From positions 124,001 to 188,000 of IMG/VR virus record IMGVR_UViG_3300044997_001199: a DNA stretch of 64,000 nucleotides; one strand, given 5' to 3'. The notes beneath the pieces are model-generated. The model did not search any database, was not told where the DNA came from, and saw only the letters and a list, made by a program, of their open reading frames with translations. A program made the position numbers and the translations under genes. Positions 23,558-32,208 of this stretch are shown here, in pieces. The DNA is from a virus. The first letter of the stretch is position 1. Each line of letters starts with the position of its first letter.

Positions 23558-23880
23558 CTGTTTTGGTTGGACTCTGTAGATTGTTGGTTGATACGTTGTA
23601 ACAATATTTCATAAAAACTGTCAACTTCTCCGTTCCATCGTCCGGCCAAGGATTCAATGGCACCACGGCAATAGTCCCAGTTGCCCTGACGATATTGTGT
23701 CATGAGATTGTGATGCAGATCGCGATAGGTGTCCAAGGTAACAAATTCTGTCAGCGGCACGTATTCTACCACACACCATGCTGTGGATCGGTGACCTTTT
23801 TTGTCTACAAAAGTGTCGAGTTCGAGCAAGGTATAACTGTCGGGTAATTGTGGTATTAGGTGCCCAAATATAATGTGCAT
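23491..23880 (-). CDS. Conserved phage protein of unknown function
   Basis: 129 residues. LLELDTFVDKKG...CVVEYVPLTEF, LHHNLMTQYRQGNWDYC and GRWNGEVDSFYEILLQR make a recurrent pattern in T4-like phages; function unknown. AAAAGGAAA precedes ATG 23880. The 3' end runs 67 nt into the convergent gene, so the two messages are antisense there. Confidence 0.7.
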   Translation of the reverse strand: MHIIFGHLIPQLPDSYTLLELDTFVDKKGHRSTAWCVVEYVPLTEFVTLDTYRDLHHNLMTQYRQGNWDYCRGAIESLAGRWNGEVDSFYEILLQRINQQSTESNQNSQWDGLVSVPDLETCMLATVQA

Positions 23881-23891
23881 GCGTTTTCCTT

Positions 23892-23897
23892 TTAAAT
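23892..23897 (+). promoter_or_regulatory. Late promoter core TAAATA (plus strand)
   Basis: TTAAATAAG ends seven bases before ATG 23905, so a T4-type start site would fall at or next to the start codon. Confidence 0.45.
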
Positions 23898-23904
23898 AAG
23901 TGTT

Positions 23905-24696
23905 ATGCCACTTGCATTTGATTTGATTTCTGATTTACACGTTGAAACATGGTCCAAGATATTTAATTGGACTGGTCAGGCCACCAGTCCATTTTGTGTG
24001 GTAGTTGGAGATGTGGCGCAGGACCGCAATGTTTTGATAAAAACGTTAACACACCTTGGCAGTTGTTATCAAGCAGTTTTTTACATCGATGGCAATGACG
24101 AGCATCGTGACTATTACGACAATCTCAGTTCCAGTTACAATGACCTAGCCGCAAAACTCAAACCCGTACCCAATCTGGTGTATCTACAGAACAACGTAGT
24201 GGTAATCGAGGGAGTGGCCATCCTGGGTACCAACGGTTGGTGGGCCTTTAATTTTGATCTCAGTGTCGATTCGGGGTCGTCCGTAGAACTTTGGCAGGAC
24301 GAAACCGGACACGATCTTGCAGCTTCTCAATATATTTCGGCCATGGCCCAGAACGATGCCAACTATCTTGTTCGCAGCGTCAAGCGTTTGCAAAAACGCT
24401 ATGATGTCCGTCACATCGTGGTAGCTACACATACTGTGCCGGCGACGCAATTGCTTGCCCACGACATCGAGTTGAAATCAACTCCCAAACTCAACTGCAT
24501 GGGCAATCGATATCTCGAAGAAGCACTGGACTGCGATACCGAAAAAAAAATACATACCTGGTGCTTTGGACACTATCACAGACCGATAGATCAGATCTAT
24601 CGACAAATACGGTTTGTTAACAACTGTCGCGGAAAAGAGAAAACCGACTATGCCACGTCGGTTTTCTATCCCAAACGGATCGTGGTAGAAAACTAA
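23905..24696 (+). CDS. Metallophosphoesterase
   Basis: 263 residues with calcineurin-like motifs SDLHVE, VVGDVAQD, GNDEHRD (usually GNHE, here N-D-E-H), VVATHTVP and FGHYH. The altered third motif suggests a changed metal site. Substrate unknown; cyclic nucleotide or phosphoester cleavage are both possible. No ribosome site is seen; the start is directly after a TAAATA late-type promoter. The end meets the convergent clpS gene. Confidence 0.8.
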   Translation: MPLAFDLISDLHVETWSKIFNWTGQATSPFCVVVGDVAQDRNVLIKTLTHLGSCYQAVFYIDGNDEHRDYYDNLSSSYNDLAAKLKPVPNLVYLQNNVVVIEGVAILGTNGWWAFNFDLSVDSGSSVELWQDETGHDLAASQYISAMAQNDANYLVRSVKRLQKRYDVRHIVVATHTVPATQLLAHDIELKSTPKLNCMGNRYLEEALDCDTEKKIHTWCFGHYHRPIDQIYRQIRFVNNCRGKEKTDYATSVFYPKRIVVEN

Positions 24697-24998
24697 TCAG
24701 TGGATTCGGGTTCCAGTTTGATCTGCAAAGGGTAGCTCTGTTCTCTGGCACTGAGCGTGACTTCGATGCCTTTTTGTTCGGCAATCTCATAGGGCAACAC
24801 CGCGACCACGGCTGATCCAGACTCGTGAATGTCCAGAGTGATTTCTTTGGCTAGATTCACACTGTAATCAAAGTACTCTACTAGCGATTCAATCACAAAC
24901 TCCATGCTAGTGGCATTGTCATTGAGATAAATTACCCGATACATGGGGGGTTCAGTGACTTTTTCGTTGATACGAGTGCGGAATTCAATCTGTGACAT
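24693..24998 (-). CDS. clpS: ClpS N-end rule adaptor
   Basis: 101 residues. YRVIYLNDNATSMEFVIESL matches the ligand-binding loop of ClpS (NDxxT, MEFV), followed by IHESGSAVVAVLPYEIAEQKG and a C-terminal ARE..YPLQ segment. ClpS brings N-degron substrates to ClpA in bacteria; here the only unfoldase coded is ClpX, so it may act through host ClpA or redirect it. AAGGA precedes ATG 24998, and a 25-bp palindrome lies in the leader. Confidence 0.88.
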   Translation of the reverse strand: MSQIEFRTRINEKVTEPPMYRVIYLNDNATSMEFVIESLVEYFDYSVNLAKEITLDIHESGSAVVAVLPYEIAEQKGIEVTLSAREQSYPLQIKLEPESTD

Positions 24999-25017
24999 TT
25001 TATAATCCTTGTATATA

Positions 25018-25042
25018 CAGTGGCGGACACTGTCCGCCACTG
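25018..25042. repeat. 25-bp perfect palindrome in the clpS leader
   Basis: CAGTGGCGGACA-C-TGTCCGCCACTG, arms of 12 bp with a single central base, between the late promoter and the clpS ribosome site. No T run follows, so it is an operator or 5' mRNA hairpin rather than a terminator. Confidence 0.8.
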
Positions 25043-25048
25043 TATTTA
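25043..25048 (-). promoter_or_regulatory. Late promoter core TAAATA for clpS
   Basis: TTAAATACAG between the hsp20 stop and the palindrome upstream of clpS. Confidence 0.55.
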
Positions 25049-25059
25049 ACAAAACACTG

Positions 25060-25497
25060 TCAAGAAGTGTAGGTAATTGCGATGCTCTTGGGTTTGGCCG
25101 ACTCAGGAACCAGGCGTTCCAATTGGATGGTCAAGATACCATCTCGGACCACCGCGGCCTTGATTTCAACATGGTCTGCCAGCATGAAACAACGAGAAAA
25201 CTTGCGAGTCGATATTCCCTTGTGCAAATATTCAACTCCGACCGATTCGGTTTTCTTTTCACCGGTCACTGTGAGTTCACCGTTGTGGAATGTGACATCA
25301 ATTTCGCCTTGACTGAATCCGGCCGCGGCCAGGCGGATTTCATAGGTTTCCTCTCCGGTCTTGACCACATCGTGCGGTGGATAGTTGCCAACCTGAGATG
25401 AATGCTCAAACTGGTCTAGGATACGGTCAAACAAACGATCCACGCCCACGGTGTGACGATAGAAAGGGGTCAAGTCTAATGCAGTAAGTTTTGTCAT
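25060..25497 (-). CDS. Hsp20 small heat shock protein (IbpA-like)
   Basis: 145 residues. Alpha-crystallin domain with NYPPHDVVKTGEETYEIRLA, AAGFSQGEIDVTFHNGELTV, the YLHKGISTRKFSRCF dimer strand and ILTIQLERLVPESAKPK. It is IbpA-like and should hold unfolded proteins for DnaK, which is encoded next to it. ATG 25497 has AAAAGGAGA. It has its own TATAAATA promoter and shares a 5' hairpin with dnaK. T4-like phages of marine bacteria often carry Hsp20. Confidence 0.94.
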   Translation of the reverse strand: MTKLTALDLTPFYRHTVGVDRLFDRILDQFEHSSQVGNYPPHDVVKTGEETYEIRLAAAGFSQGEIDVTFHNGELTVTGEKKTESVGVEYLHKGISTRKFSRCFMLADHVEIKAAVVRDGILTIQLERLVPESAKPKSIAITYTS

Positions 25498-25527
25498 GAT
25501 AATCTCCTTTTAAGCAAGTATGACAAC

Positions 25528-25553
25528 AGTAGACCCGGAAATCGGCATCTACT
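25528..25553 (-). ncRNA. 5' leader hairpin shared with dnaK and phasin-like gene (copy 1)
   Basis: RNA reads AGUAGA-UG-CCG-AUUUC-CGG-G-UCUACU. Both stems differ from those of dnaK but stay paired. It starts four bases after TATAAATA, so it is at the 5' end of the message. Confidence 0.6.
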
Positions 25554-25557
25554 AGGA

Positions 25558-25565
25558 TATTTATA
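25558..25565 (-). promoter_or_regulatory. T4-type late promoter TATAAATA for hsp20
   Basis: Exact TATAAATA on the minus strand, overlapping the end of dnaK and 61 bp before the Hsp20 start. Confidence 0.75.
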
Positions 25566-27423
25566 CTACTTCCGTGAAGTCACTGTCAACCACAGTTTGC
25601 TCAGCAGCACCGCGTTGGCGTGCTTCGTGCAGTGCTGTGAGTTTTCCAGCGAGTTCTGTGAGTGCGGTTTTCATGGCTTCCACATCGTCTCCCTTGCCTG
25701 CGTTTTCGCAGTCAGTAAGCACCTGGAGGATTTCTGCATGTTGTTTGGACGTGAGATCACTTTCCAGTTCCTTGAGATCTGCTCTTGCCGAATGTGTCAT
25801 GCTGTCGATCTGATTGCGAGTTTCAATTAGCTCTCTCTGGCGGCGATCCACGTCAGCATTGGCCTCGGCGTCCTGCACCATCTTCTGGATCTCCTCCTCA
25901 GAGAGGCCCGAGTTGGCTCGGATGGTGATATTGTTCTTCTTGCCGGTGGCCCGGTCTTGAGCTGACACATGCATGATACCATTGGTATCGATATCCAGTG
26001 TGACTTCGATCTGTGGTATGCCGCGGCGCGCAGGTGCGATGCCTTCGAGATTGAACTCTCCTAACAATTTGTTGTATTGGAATAGTTCACGTTCGCCCTG
26101 CGCTACCTTGATGGTCACTGCGGGCTGATTGTCCTCGGCTGTGCTGAAAGTTTGACTGTGCTTGGCAGGAATAGTAGTGTTCTTGTTGATCAGCTTGGTA
26201 AACACTCCTCCCTGTGTTTCAATACCCAGACTCAGCGGAATCACGTCCAGCAGCAGCACATCTGTGCGATCGCCACTCAGCACTGCGCCCTGAATCGCAG
26301 CACCCACGGCCACTGCTTCGTCGGGGTTGACGTCCTTGCGCGGATCCCGACCGAAAAACGTCCGGACTGCCTCTTGCACCTTGGGCATGCGCGTCTGGCC
26401 ACCCACCAGTATCACATCGCTGATATCAGCAACAGCAATACCTGCATCTTTTACGGCCTGACGGCAGGGTTCGATAGAACGCTGGATAAGGTCCTCGACC
26501 ATGCCCTCAAACCGCGCACGAGTGATCTTTACCACCAGGTGCTTGGGGCCGGTCTGATCCATGGCGATATAGGGTTCGTTGACTTCGACCTGGGAACCAC
26601 TGCTCAGTTCGATTTTGGCACGTTCGGCTGCGGCCTTGATGCGCTGCAGAGCAATAGCATCTTTGGTAAGATCAATACCGGTTTGGTCGCGGAACTCGTT
26701 GCAGAGGAAGTCGATCAGGCGTTGGTCGAAGTCCTCACCGCCCAGGAATGTATCGCCATTGGTGGACAGAACTTCAAACTGATATTCGCCGTCGACGTCT
26801 GCGATCTCGATGATCGAGACGTCGAAGGTGCCGCCGCCGAGGTCATAGACGGCGATCTTGCGATCTCGCTGTTCGTTTTTGTCAAGTCCAAATGCCAAGG
26901 CTGCTGCAGTGGGCTCGTTGATGATGCGACGCACTTCTAGTCCAGCGATGCGGCCAGCGTCTTTGGTGGCCTGACGCTGCGCGTCGTTGAAGTAGGCCGG
27001 CACAGTGATCACGGCCTCGGTCACGGCATGTCCCAGATAATCCTCGGCAGCTTTCTTCATCTTACGTAACACTTCGGCCGAAATCTGCGGAGGGGCCTTG
27101 TTGTCGCCATTGACTGCGATCCATGCATCGCCGTTGTCGGCCCTCACAATATCGTAGGGCAGAGAGTTGATATCTCGTTGTACGGCCTTTTCTTCGAATC
27201 TTCGTCCGATCAGACGCTTGGCTGCATACACTGTGTTCTTGGGATTGGTAACAGCCTGGCGTTTAGCAGGTGCACCGACCAAGATTTCATCCGCGGTATA
27301 GGCCACAACAGAAGGAGTGGTTCTGGCTCCTTCGGCATTTTCGATAACTCTCGGGTTTCCATTTTCGATCACAGCCACGCAGGAATTGGTGGTGCCAAGA
27401 TCGATACCAATGATTTTGCTCAT
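25561..27423 (-). CDS. dnaK: DnaK (Hsp70) chaperone
   Basis: 620 residues of complete Hsp70: ATPase N-terminus ([15 protein letters not shown]), [23 protein letters not shown], the interdomain [18 protein letters not shown] linker and a substrate-binding domain with [12 protein letters not shown], followed by a shortened lid. DnaJ and GrpE are not in this window, so it may use host partners. ATG 27423 has AAGGAG. T4 itself has no DnaK; its presence with Hsp20, ClpX and ClpS suggests active control of protein folding in infection. Driven by TATAAATA at 27485. Confidence 0.97.
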   Translation of the reverse strand: MSKIIGIDLGTTNSCVAVIENGNPRVIENAEGARTTPSVVAYTADEILVGAPAKRQAVTNPKNTVYAAKRLIGRRFEEKAVQRDINSLPYDIVRADNGDAWIAVNGDNKAPPQISAEVLRKMKKAAEDYLGHAVTEAVITVPAYFNDAQRQATKDAGRIAGLEVRRIINEPTAAALAFGLDKNEQRDRKIAVYDLGGGTFDVSIIEIADVDGEYQFEVLSTNGDTFLGGEDFDQRLIDFLCNEFRDQTGIDLTKDAIALQRIKAAAERAKIELSSGSQVEVNEPYIAMDQTGPKHLVVKITRARFEGMVEDLIQRSIEPCRQAVKDAGIAVADISDVILVGGQTRMPKVQEAVRTFFGRDPRKDVNPDEAVAVGAAIQGAVLSGDRTDVLLLDVIPLSLGIETQGGVFTKLINKNTTIPAKHSQTFSTAEDNQPAVTIKVAQGERELFQYNKLLGEFNLEGIAPARRGIPQIEVTLDIDTNGIMHVSAQDRATGKKNNITIRANSGLSEEEIQKMVQDAEANADVDRRQRELIETRNQIDSMTHSARADLKELESDLTSKQHAEILQVLTDCENAGKGDDVEAMKTALTELAGKLTALHEARQRGAAEQTVVDSDFTEVV

Positions 27424-27454
27424 AGTGTTCTCCTTGGTTAAGCAAGAATAAGTC

Positions 27455-27478
27455 GAGATCCCCGGAATGGGCAATCTC
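27455..27478 (-). ncRNA. 5' leader hairpin shared with hsp20 and phasin-like gene (copy 2)
   Basis: RNA reads GAGAU-UG-CCC-AUUCC-GGG-G-AUCUC, six bases after TATAAATA. Followed by CUUGCUUAA and the ribosome site, as in hsp20. Confidence 0.6.
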
Positions 27479-27484
27479 TAGTGC

Positions 27485-27492
27485 TATTTATA
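27485..27492 (-). promoter_or_regulatory. T4-type late promoter TATAAATA for dnaK
   Basis: Exact TATAAATA on the minus strand, 62 bp before the dnaK start codon. Confidence 0.75.
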
Positions 27493-27517
27493 GACAAAAT
27501 CTCAAATCAAGTCAAGC

Positions 27518-27742
27518 TCAATACAGGGTTTTAGGCAATTCTTGGCTAGCCAAATATCTACGCCAACGAGATTTGGCCGCGGATTTTTTGCGTTTTCTCA
27601 CCGAAGTGGGTTTTTCGTAGAACTCATATTTCCTGAGATCCATGAGTATGCCCGAAGTCTGGACCTTTTTTTTGAATTTACGCAGTGCTTTTTCAACGTT
27701 TCCGTCGTTGACAAACACTCTGCGACCATTTAATTCACTCAT
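27518..27742 (-). CDS. rpsU: Ribosomal protein bS21
   Basis: 74 residues: VEKALRKFKKKVQTSGILMDLRKYEFYEKPTSVRKRKK followed by a long basic tail is the bS21 pattern. bS21 sits near the anti-Shine-Dalgarno end of 16S rRNA and is needed for initiation; phage copies are thought to swap into host ribosomes and favour phage mRNA. IF-1 at 1 kb and the tRNA add to a translation set. ATG 27742 overlaps the end of clpX, so the two are coupled. Confidence 0.95.
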   Translation of the reverse strand: MSELNGRRVFVNDGNVEKALRKFKKKVQTSGILMDLRKYEFYEKPTSVRKRKKSAAKSRWRRYLASQELPKTLY

Positions 27743-28943
27743 TTACTTTTTTTAACTCCTTGGGTTCATACACCATGTCGGCGTCAATAACGACTTCGGT
27801 AATACCTTGCCGCACGTATTCTCGCAGTCGATACATGTGCGGTATTAGCACTCGCTCGAGTTCTCCGTGCAAGCCACGTGCTCCTGTTTTGTTTTTCATG
27901 GCATGCTCTACCACGAGATCCAGTGCCGCGGATGTGAATTCTAACTTGATCTGGTCTTGGTCAAACAGCCATTGATACTGTTCTATATAGTTATTTTTGA
28001 TGTTGAGCAGTATGGCCAAAAGATCCTGTTTGGTTAGTTCTCTCAAAGACACCCAGGTGGGGAATCTGCCTACAAATTCGGGGATCATGCCAAACTTTAC
28101 AATGTCATCAGGAGTGGTACTGTCAAGATACACACTGGGATCCTGTTCCACTGGAACGCTGAATCCAATACTGGTTCCCTTGATTCGAGATTTCACGAGA
28201 TTTTCGATGCCTACAAACGCACCGCCGGCGATAAACAAGATATCAGTGGTGTCGATTTCCACGGTGTCGTTCTGAGGATTCTTGCGACCCCCGTGAGGTA
28301 CGATTCTGCACTTGGTACCCTCCACCAATTTGAGAAGGCTTTGCTGTACACCCTCACCTGACACATCGCGAGTGATACTGATATTCTCCCCTCTGCGGGC
28401 TATTTTGTCTATTTCGTCAATAAAAACGATTCCGGTCTGGCAGCGCTCGATGTCATAATCGGCTGCTGCGTACAACCGCGAAATCACGCTTTCTACGTCA
28501 TCGCCTACATAACCGGCTTCGGTCAGACTGGTGGCATCTGCGATCACAAAAGGCACACCCAGGTACCGAGCCACTGTGCGCGCCAGCAGGGTTTTGCCCG
28601 ATCCCGTGGGTCCCAGCATCAGTATGTTGACTTTTTCAATTTCCGTGTTTTTTTCTTGATTGCGTATGCGCTTGTAGTGATTGGCAATGGCCACACTGAG
28701 AACGATTTTTGCGTCTTGCTGACCAATCACATACTGGTCGAGAAACTGTTTGATCTCCATTGGGTCCACATGCGATTCAATCATGGTCTGGCCCTGGGCT
28801 TGGTTAGATAACAGCAGTGTGTCACACAGAGTCACGCACTCGTTGCATATGGCAACCTTGTCTCCCACAATGAGTTTTCCGACTGCGTCCTTGTGCTTGC
28901 CACAAAAACTACAGTCGTTGGGTGTGAGATCAGTATCTGTCAT
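27735..28943 (-). CDS. clpX: ClpX unfoldase
   Basis: 402 residues. Zinc-binding domain with Cys11, Cys14, Cys33, Cys36; Walker A GPTGSGKT at 111-118; pore loop GYVG at 144-147; Walker B VFIDEID at 173-179; IGF at 259-261, the ClpP-contacting loop; and sensor-2 region [13 protein letters not shown]. All parts needed for ATP-driven unfolding and ClpP docking are present, so it can work with the phage ClpP. The start overlaps the upstream membrane protein by ATGA. Confidence 0.95.
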   Translation of the reverse strand: MTDTDLTPNDCSFCGKHKDAVGKLIVGDKVAICNECVTLCDTLLLSNQAQGQTMIESHVDPMEIKQFLDQYVIGQQDAKIVLSVAIANHYKRIRNQEKNTEIEKVNILMLGPTGSGKTLLARTVARYLGVPFVIADATSLTEAGYVGDDVESVISRLYAAADYDIERCQTGIVFIDEIDKIARRGENISITRDVSGEGVQQSLLKLVEGTKCRIVPHGGRKNPQNDTVEIDTTDILFIAGGAFVGIENLVKSRIKGTSIGFSVPVEQDPSVYLDSTTPDDIVKFGMIPEFVGRFPTWVSLRELTKQDLLAILLNIKNNYIEQYQWLFDQDQIKLEFTSAALDLVVEHAMKNKTGARGLHGELERVLIPHMYRLREYVRQGITEVVIDADMVYEPKELKKVNE

Positions 28944-30421
28944 TGATTGTGCTTGCCAAGTCGATTGGAAATTTGTTCGGTTTCCGCTGCAGTGAGGAAG
29001 TCAGGATCATACTGACCCTGTTCCAACTGTTGGATAAGATGGTCGATATAGGCATCGTTGTATGTATAACTATCGGCGATCTGCTTGCTGATTTCGATCC
29101 AGTCGTTTTCATTGTATCGATAGAGAACGTGCGGGATCCGATCGGTACGTATCCATAGATCGCCCTTGACTGCATGTTCGGGGAATCGGTTTCCGAATCC
29201 AGTGCCAAGAGTCGGTTCCGGCAAGTCATCAGTGACCAGCGACATCCATGGCAGTTGATCGATTAGACCTTGTTCATATCGATGGCGTTGGTCCTTGAGA
29301 GTTCTTCCGGGATTGGCCTGTTTCCAGAGACGCATGGCTTCTTTGACTTTGTTGTCGTGGTGACCGAACTCGTCGTCGGCAGACTCAGCATCGTCCAGTA
29401 AACGATCCATTGGGTGTTCGTGCTCCACAATAACCAATGTTTCCTGGGTCTGGTTCTCTGTGTCCGCCGTGGTCTCAGGAACATAGACTATCGGGCCCAC
29501 TGGATCAACTCCGGGTACATGATGTTTCCATTCTTTTTGGAGGTAATCATGCGTGACTGTTTGTTCGATCGATGAATCTTGAGCAGTTTCTTGTGGGCTC
29601 GGGTCTGCAGACTCTGCTAGGTCCGACACAGCGGCGTCGAGAGACTGCGATTGAGTCAGTTGTCGTTCACGTTCCCATCCATGGCTTTCGGTGAACGCCA
29701 ACAACATCATTATGGCCAGGGGATCAAATACCATAACCAAGACTATGATCACCCATCGCACTGCTTTTTCCAGGACATTCACTTCAGGGTTGTCACCATA
29801 GACCAGAGCAGCAATATATTTGATTGGGCCGACTTCGGCTTCTACTTTTCTCAATTCACTGGCTATGGGAGCACGCTGTTCATTGAGGTCAGCGATTATC
29901 GACTGTGCCTGGGCAATTTCTCGTTGCAGTCTTACACGCTCGGCTTGTTGTTGTCTGCGTATCTGCACTGCACGTTCTGCACCGCGATCATCATTGCTGC
30001 GACTCAGACGTTCGTTGACCTGGCTGTCCATCTGTTGAACAGAGGTCTTGGCCGCAGCAATGTTATCCTGTTGGGTGCGTATTTTTTCGTCAATCAGATC
30101 GACCTGGGCAGCAACGTCGCCGGTGGGTACTGCCTGGTCCAGATGTGCCTTTGACAAAAATCCAAAAATACCCATGGATGTTATGATCATGAGTAGGATC
30201 ACTGCTGGTACTAGATAGGCTTTCATGGTCCATCGCACACGATGCCAGTACTCATGTAGCCAGACCGTGATTGCGAGTTTGGCTATTTCTAAAATGGTGC
30301 CCATGACCGCTATGGGCACTGTGGCCGCGGCAAATATAGCCGTGAGACCGGCTATGGAGTAAAAGGCTGCGATACCGCTGAGGCTCAGGGCCACGGCCAG
30401 GACAATATATGTTAGAAACAT
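28940..30421 (-). CDS. Conserved phage membrane protein with long coiled coil
   Basis: 493 residues: three N-terminal transmembrane helices (residues 2-90, including MGIFGFLSKAHLDQ), a coiled coil (residues ~100-200, rich in Arg/Gln), EVGPIKYIAALVYGD, a fourth hydrophobic segment (WVIIVLVMVFDPLAIMMLLAF) and an acidic C-terminal region with FPEHAVKGDLWIRTDRIP. The pattern is common in T4-like cyanophages and pelagiphages; function unknown, perhaps envelope anchoring of a phage complex. The start is eight bases after TAAATA with no ribosome site. Confidence 0.8.
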   Translation of the reverse strand: MFLTYIVLAVALSLSGIAAFYSIAGLTAIFAAATVPIAVMGTILEIAKLAITVWLHEYWHRVRWTMKAYLVPAVILLMIITSMGIFGFLSKAHLDQAVPTGDVAAQVDLIDEKIRTQQDNIAAAKTSVQQMDSQVNERLSRSNDDRGAERAVQIRRQQQAERVRLQREIAQAQSIIADLNEQRAPIASELRKVEAEVGPIKYIAALVYGDNPEVNVLEKAVRWVIIVLVMVFDPLAIMMLLAFTESHGWERERQLTQSQSLDAAVSDLAESADPSPQETAQDSSIEQTVTHDYLQKEWKHHVPGVDPVGPIVYVPETTADTENQTQETLVIVEHEHPMDRLLDDAESADDEFGHHDNKVKEAMRLWKQANPGRTLKDQRHRYEQGLIDQLPWMSLVTDDLPEPTLGTGFGNRFPEHAVKGDLWIRTDRIPHVLYRYNENDWIEISKQIADSYTYNDAYIDHLIQQLEQGQYDPDFLTAAETEQISNRLGKHNQ

Positions 30422-30428
30422 AGTACTC

Positions 30429-30436
30429 TATTTATT
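30429..30436 (-). promoter_or_regulatory. Late promoter AATAAATA
   Basis: AATAAATA followed after eight bases by ATG 30421; a T4-type start site would make the message nearly leaderless. Confidence 0.5.
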
Positions 30437-30459
30437 GCTCGTCCTTGAGCATCCATGTT

Positions 30460-30675
30460 TCAATCTCTGCTGTTCAGTACCCAACCCAACTGCCATGGAT
30501 CTTGGACAATGTTGTCTGTGACAGGTCCTTCGGTCACGTAGCTTGATATCTGGGAATCTGGTGTATTGTCGATCTTTTCTATTGAGTCTGTGCCCGAGCA
30601 ATACTAATCAATATAGTCGCCTTCGAGCCTTATGTCGTATACAATACCACCCGCATAGTGCCAGGAACACGATCA
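30460..30675 (-). pseudogene. Broken small gene (lipoprotein-like start, in-frame TAG)
   Basis: In this 361-bp gap the minus strand holds a coding-like frame HYAGGIVYDIRLEGDYID, then TAG at 30604-30606, then YCSGTDSIEKIDNTPDSQIS and on to VQDPWQLGWVLNSRD, stop at 30460. In another frame just upstream is LIVFLALCG, which looks like a lipoprotein signal. Reading these together needs one frameshift and one nonsense change. No start codon serves the intact part. Confidence 0.35.
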
Positions 30676-30748
30676 ACGCCGATTACAGTTATAGCAGGAA
30701 ATACAGATCAGTGCAACCGTTGGCTGTGTGTGGTTGACTGTTTTGTGT

Positions 30749-30766
30749 CTGAGTCAGTTGACTCAG
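30749..30766. repeat. 18-bp palindrome downstream of ligase
   Basis: CTGAGTCA-GT-TGACTCAG, 8-bp arms, 17 bp beyond the ligase stop. No T run, so it is a weak terminator candidate or a protein site. Confidence 0.5.
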
Positions 30767-30782
30767 CGTTCATACCGTGGAT

Positions 30783-32201
30783 TCACAGTTTTTCCTCCGC
30801 ATCGAACCCACGGAATCTAACAAACCGAGGGAATCGGAGACTGCAGGTACCATCTTGATTTTGCGTGACTGCATCGGCCTGGATCTCGACCACATGTCCT
30901 TGCAATGTAGCTCGGTTGTTCCAGTAGGCATCGCGGTCCTGATCGGTCAATCCCGAACCCACATTTACCCGGATCTGTTTTTCGGCATCCTGCCCCTCGC
31001 AGATCATGGCACCCAGACGTCCTACATTGCGACCCGTGCCTTCTTCAAATCCCACAATGGTCAGGTCCACGGTGATAGTGGGCTTCCACTTCATCCAGAA
31101 ACTGCTGCGACGACATTCATACGGCGCATGAAGATCTTTGATCATGATGCCCTCGTAGCCCTGTGCCACTGCATCCGCAGCGAATCGGTGCATGATGTCG
31201 CGTCCCTGGGAAGTGTCAAGATTCACAGTGATACCGGGCATGACACGCAGGCAAGTGGTTTGTGCTTCAATAACAGTGCGGGCCCGGTCTAACATGCCCA
31301 CGCGCCGGTACTGCTGTGCGTTCCAATGCCCGCGTTCAAAGTCGTCCAATGGAATTATGTCAAAGATATGGTAGACCATGCCCGTGGTCTTGGCATCTTT
31401 CTTGCGACGCGCCTGGCGCATCAGGGTCTGGAAACTTTCGCCCACGATCTCGCCGTCTAAAACAAATCGTCCGCCACTGGTGTGCGCCTGTTGAAAGTAA
31501 CGACGATTGTCGGCAATGGCATCAGCGATTTGCGGAAAATTGGTCAATTCCTTGCCATTGCGACTATACAGTGTGACCCCCAGCCCGTTGACCACGGACA
31601 GCACACGCACACCATCCAGTTTGCATTCCAGACGTTTTTCTCCCTGCATCTTGGCCGGGTGATCTGTGGAATCCTGTGCGAGCTGGCAGGAAAACACCGG
31701 TATGCGCCAGTCTGTCTTGCCCAGGACCTTGTTGAGAGTTTTGTCCGAAATTCCGCAGCGGAGATCCTTGATCAGCACTCGCCGGGCCAGGCTATTCCAC
31801 TCTACGGAATCAAACTGCATCATGACTTCTTCGATCGCAGTGCGAGCCTGATTGCCAGTTACTCCGCGTGTGCGAAGATTCTCACACAAGGCCCAGAACC
31901 GTGGCCATGAATTGGGCCGATCTGTTAGATCGTGAGATTCTGGAACCTGTTGCACATGATACACAAAAAAGGGATTGTAGGCAAGATAACAATTGAACAA
32001 AAAACATTGTGCATTGGCACTGCCCAATTTAGAGGCCATGAGAGCCTTTTCAATCACACGCTCTTTGTGGATTCTGCTGTCGCTTGACTCAAGATCACGA
32101 ATCCAGTCTGCGGCCAATTTGATTCCTTCGAATTCTGACTGACCAAAGTCAATGTCTCGCATGTACTTAACCCCAGAAAGATACCGTAATAGTTGGAACA
32201 T
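30783..32201 (-). CDS. ATP-dependent DNA ligase, T4 gp30-like
   Basis: 472 residues. The adenylation motif KLDG is at Lys194 (LECKLDGVRVLS), followed by TLYSRNGKELTNFP, FVLDGEIVG, VYHIFDIIP, EGIMIKD and KWKPTITVDLTIVGF, in the order of T4 gp30. It seals nicks during replication and repair. ATG 32201 has a strong AAAGGAGGG site, which is part of a 19-bp repeat found again 279 bp upstream. Confidence 0.93.
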   Translation of the reverse strand: MFQLLRYLSGVKYMRDIDFGQSEFEGIKLAADWIRDLESSDSRIHKERVIEKALMASKLGSANAQCFLFNCYLAYNPFFVYHVQQVPESHDLTDRPNSWPRFWALCENLRTRGVTGNQARTAIEEVMMQFDSVEWNSLARRVLIKDLRCGISDKTLNKVLGKTDWRIPVFSCQLAQDSTDHPAKMQGEKRLECKLDGVRVLSVVNGLGVTLYSRNGKELTNFPQIADAIADNRRYFQQAHTSGGRFVLDGEIVGESFQTLMRQARRKKDAKTTGMVYHIFDIIPLDDFERGHWNAQQYRRVGMLDRARTVIEAQTTCLRVMPGITVNLDTSQGRDIMHRFAADAVAQGYEGIMIKDLHAPYECRRSSFWMKWKPTITVDLTIVGFEEGTGRNVGRLGAMICEGQDAEKQIRVNVGSGLTDQDRDAYWNNRATLQGHVVEIQADAVTQNQDGTCSLRFPRFVRFRGFDAEEKL

Positions 32202-32208
32202 TTGCCCA

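Noticed and set aside
26152-26940. Long plus-strand frame opposite dnaK
   Set aside because: Mirror of the DnaK gene caused by its codon use; dnaK is certain.
30543-30737. Plus-strand open frame in the gap after ligase
   Set aside because: No ribosome site or promoter and unnatural composition; the minus strand in the same place has more coding-like remnants.
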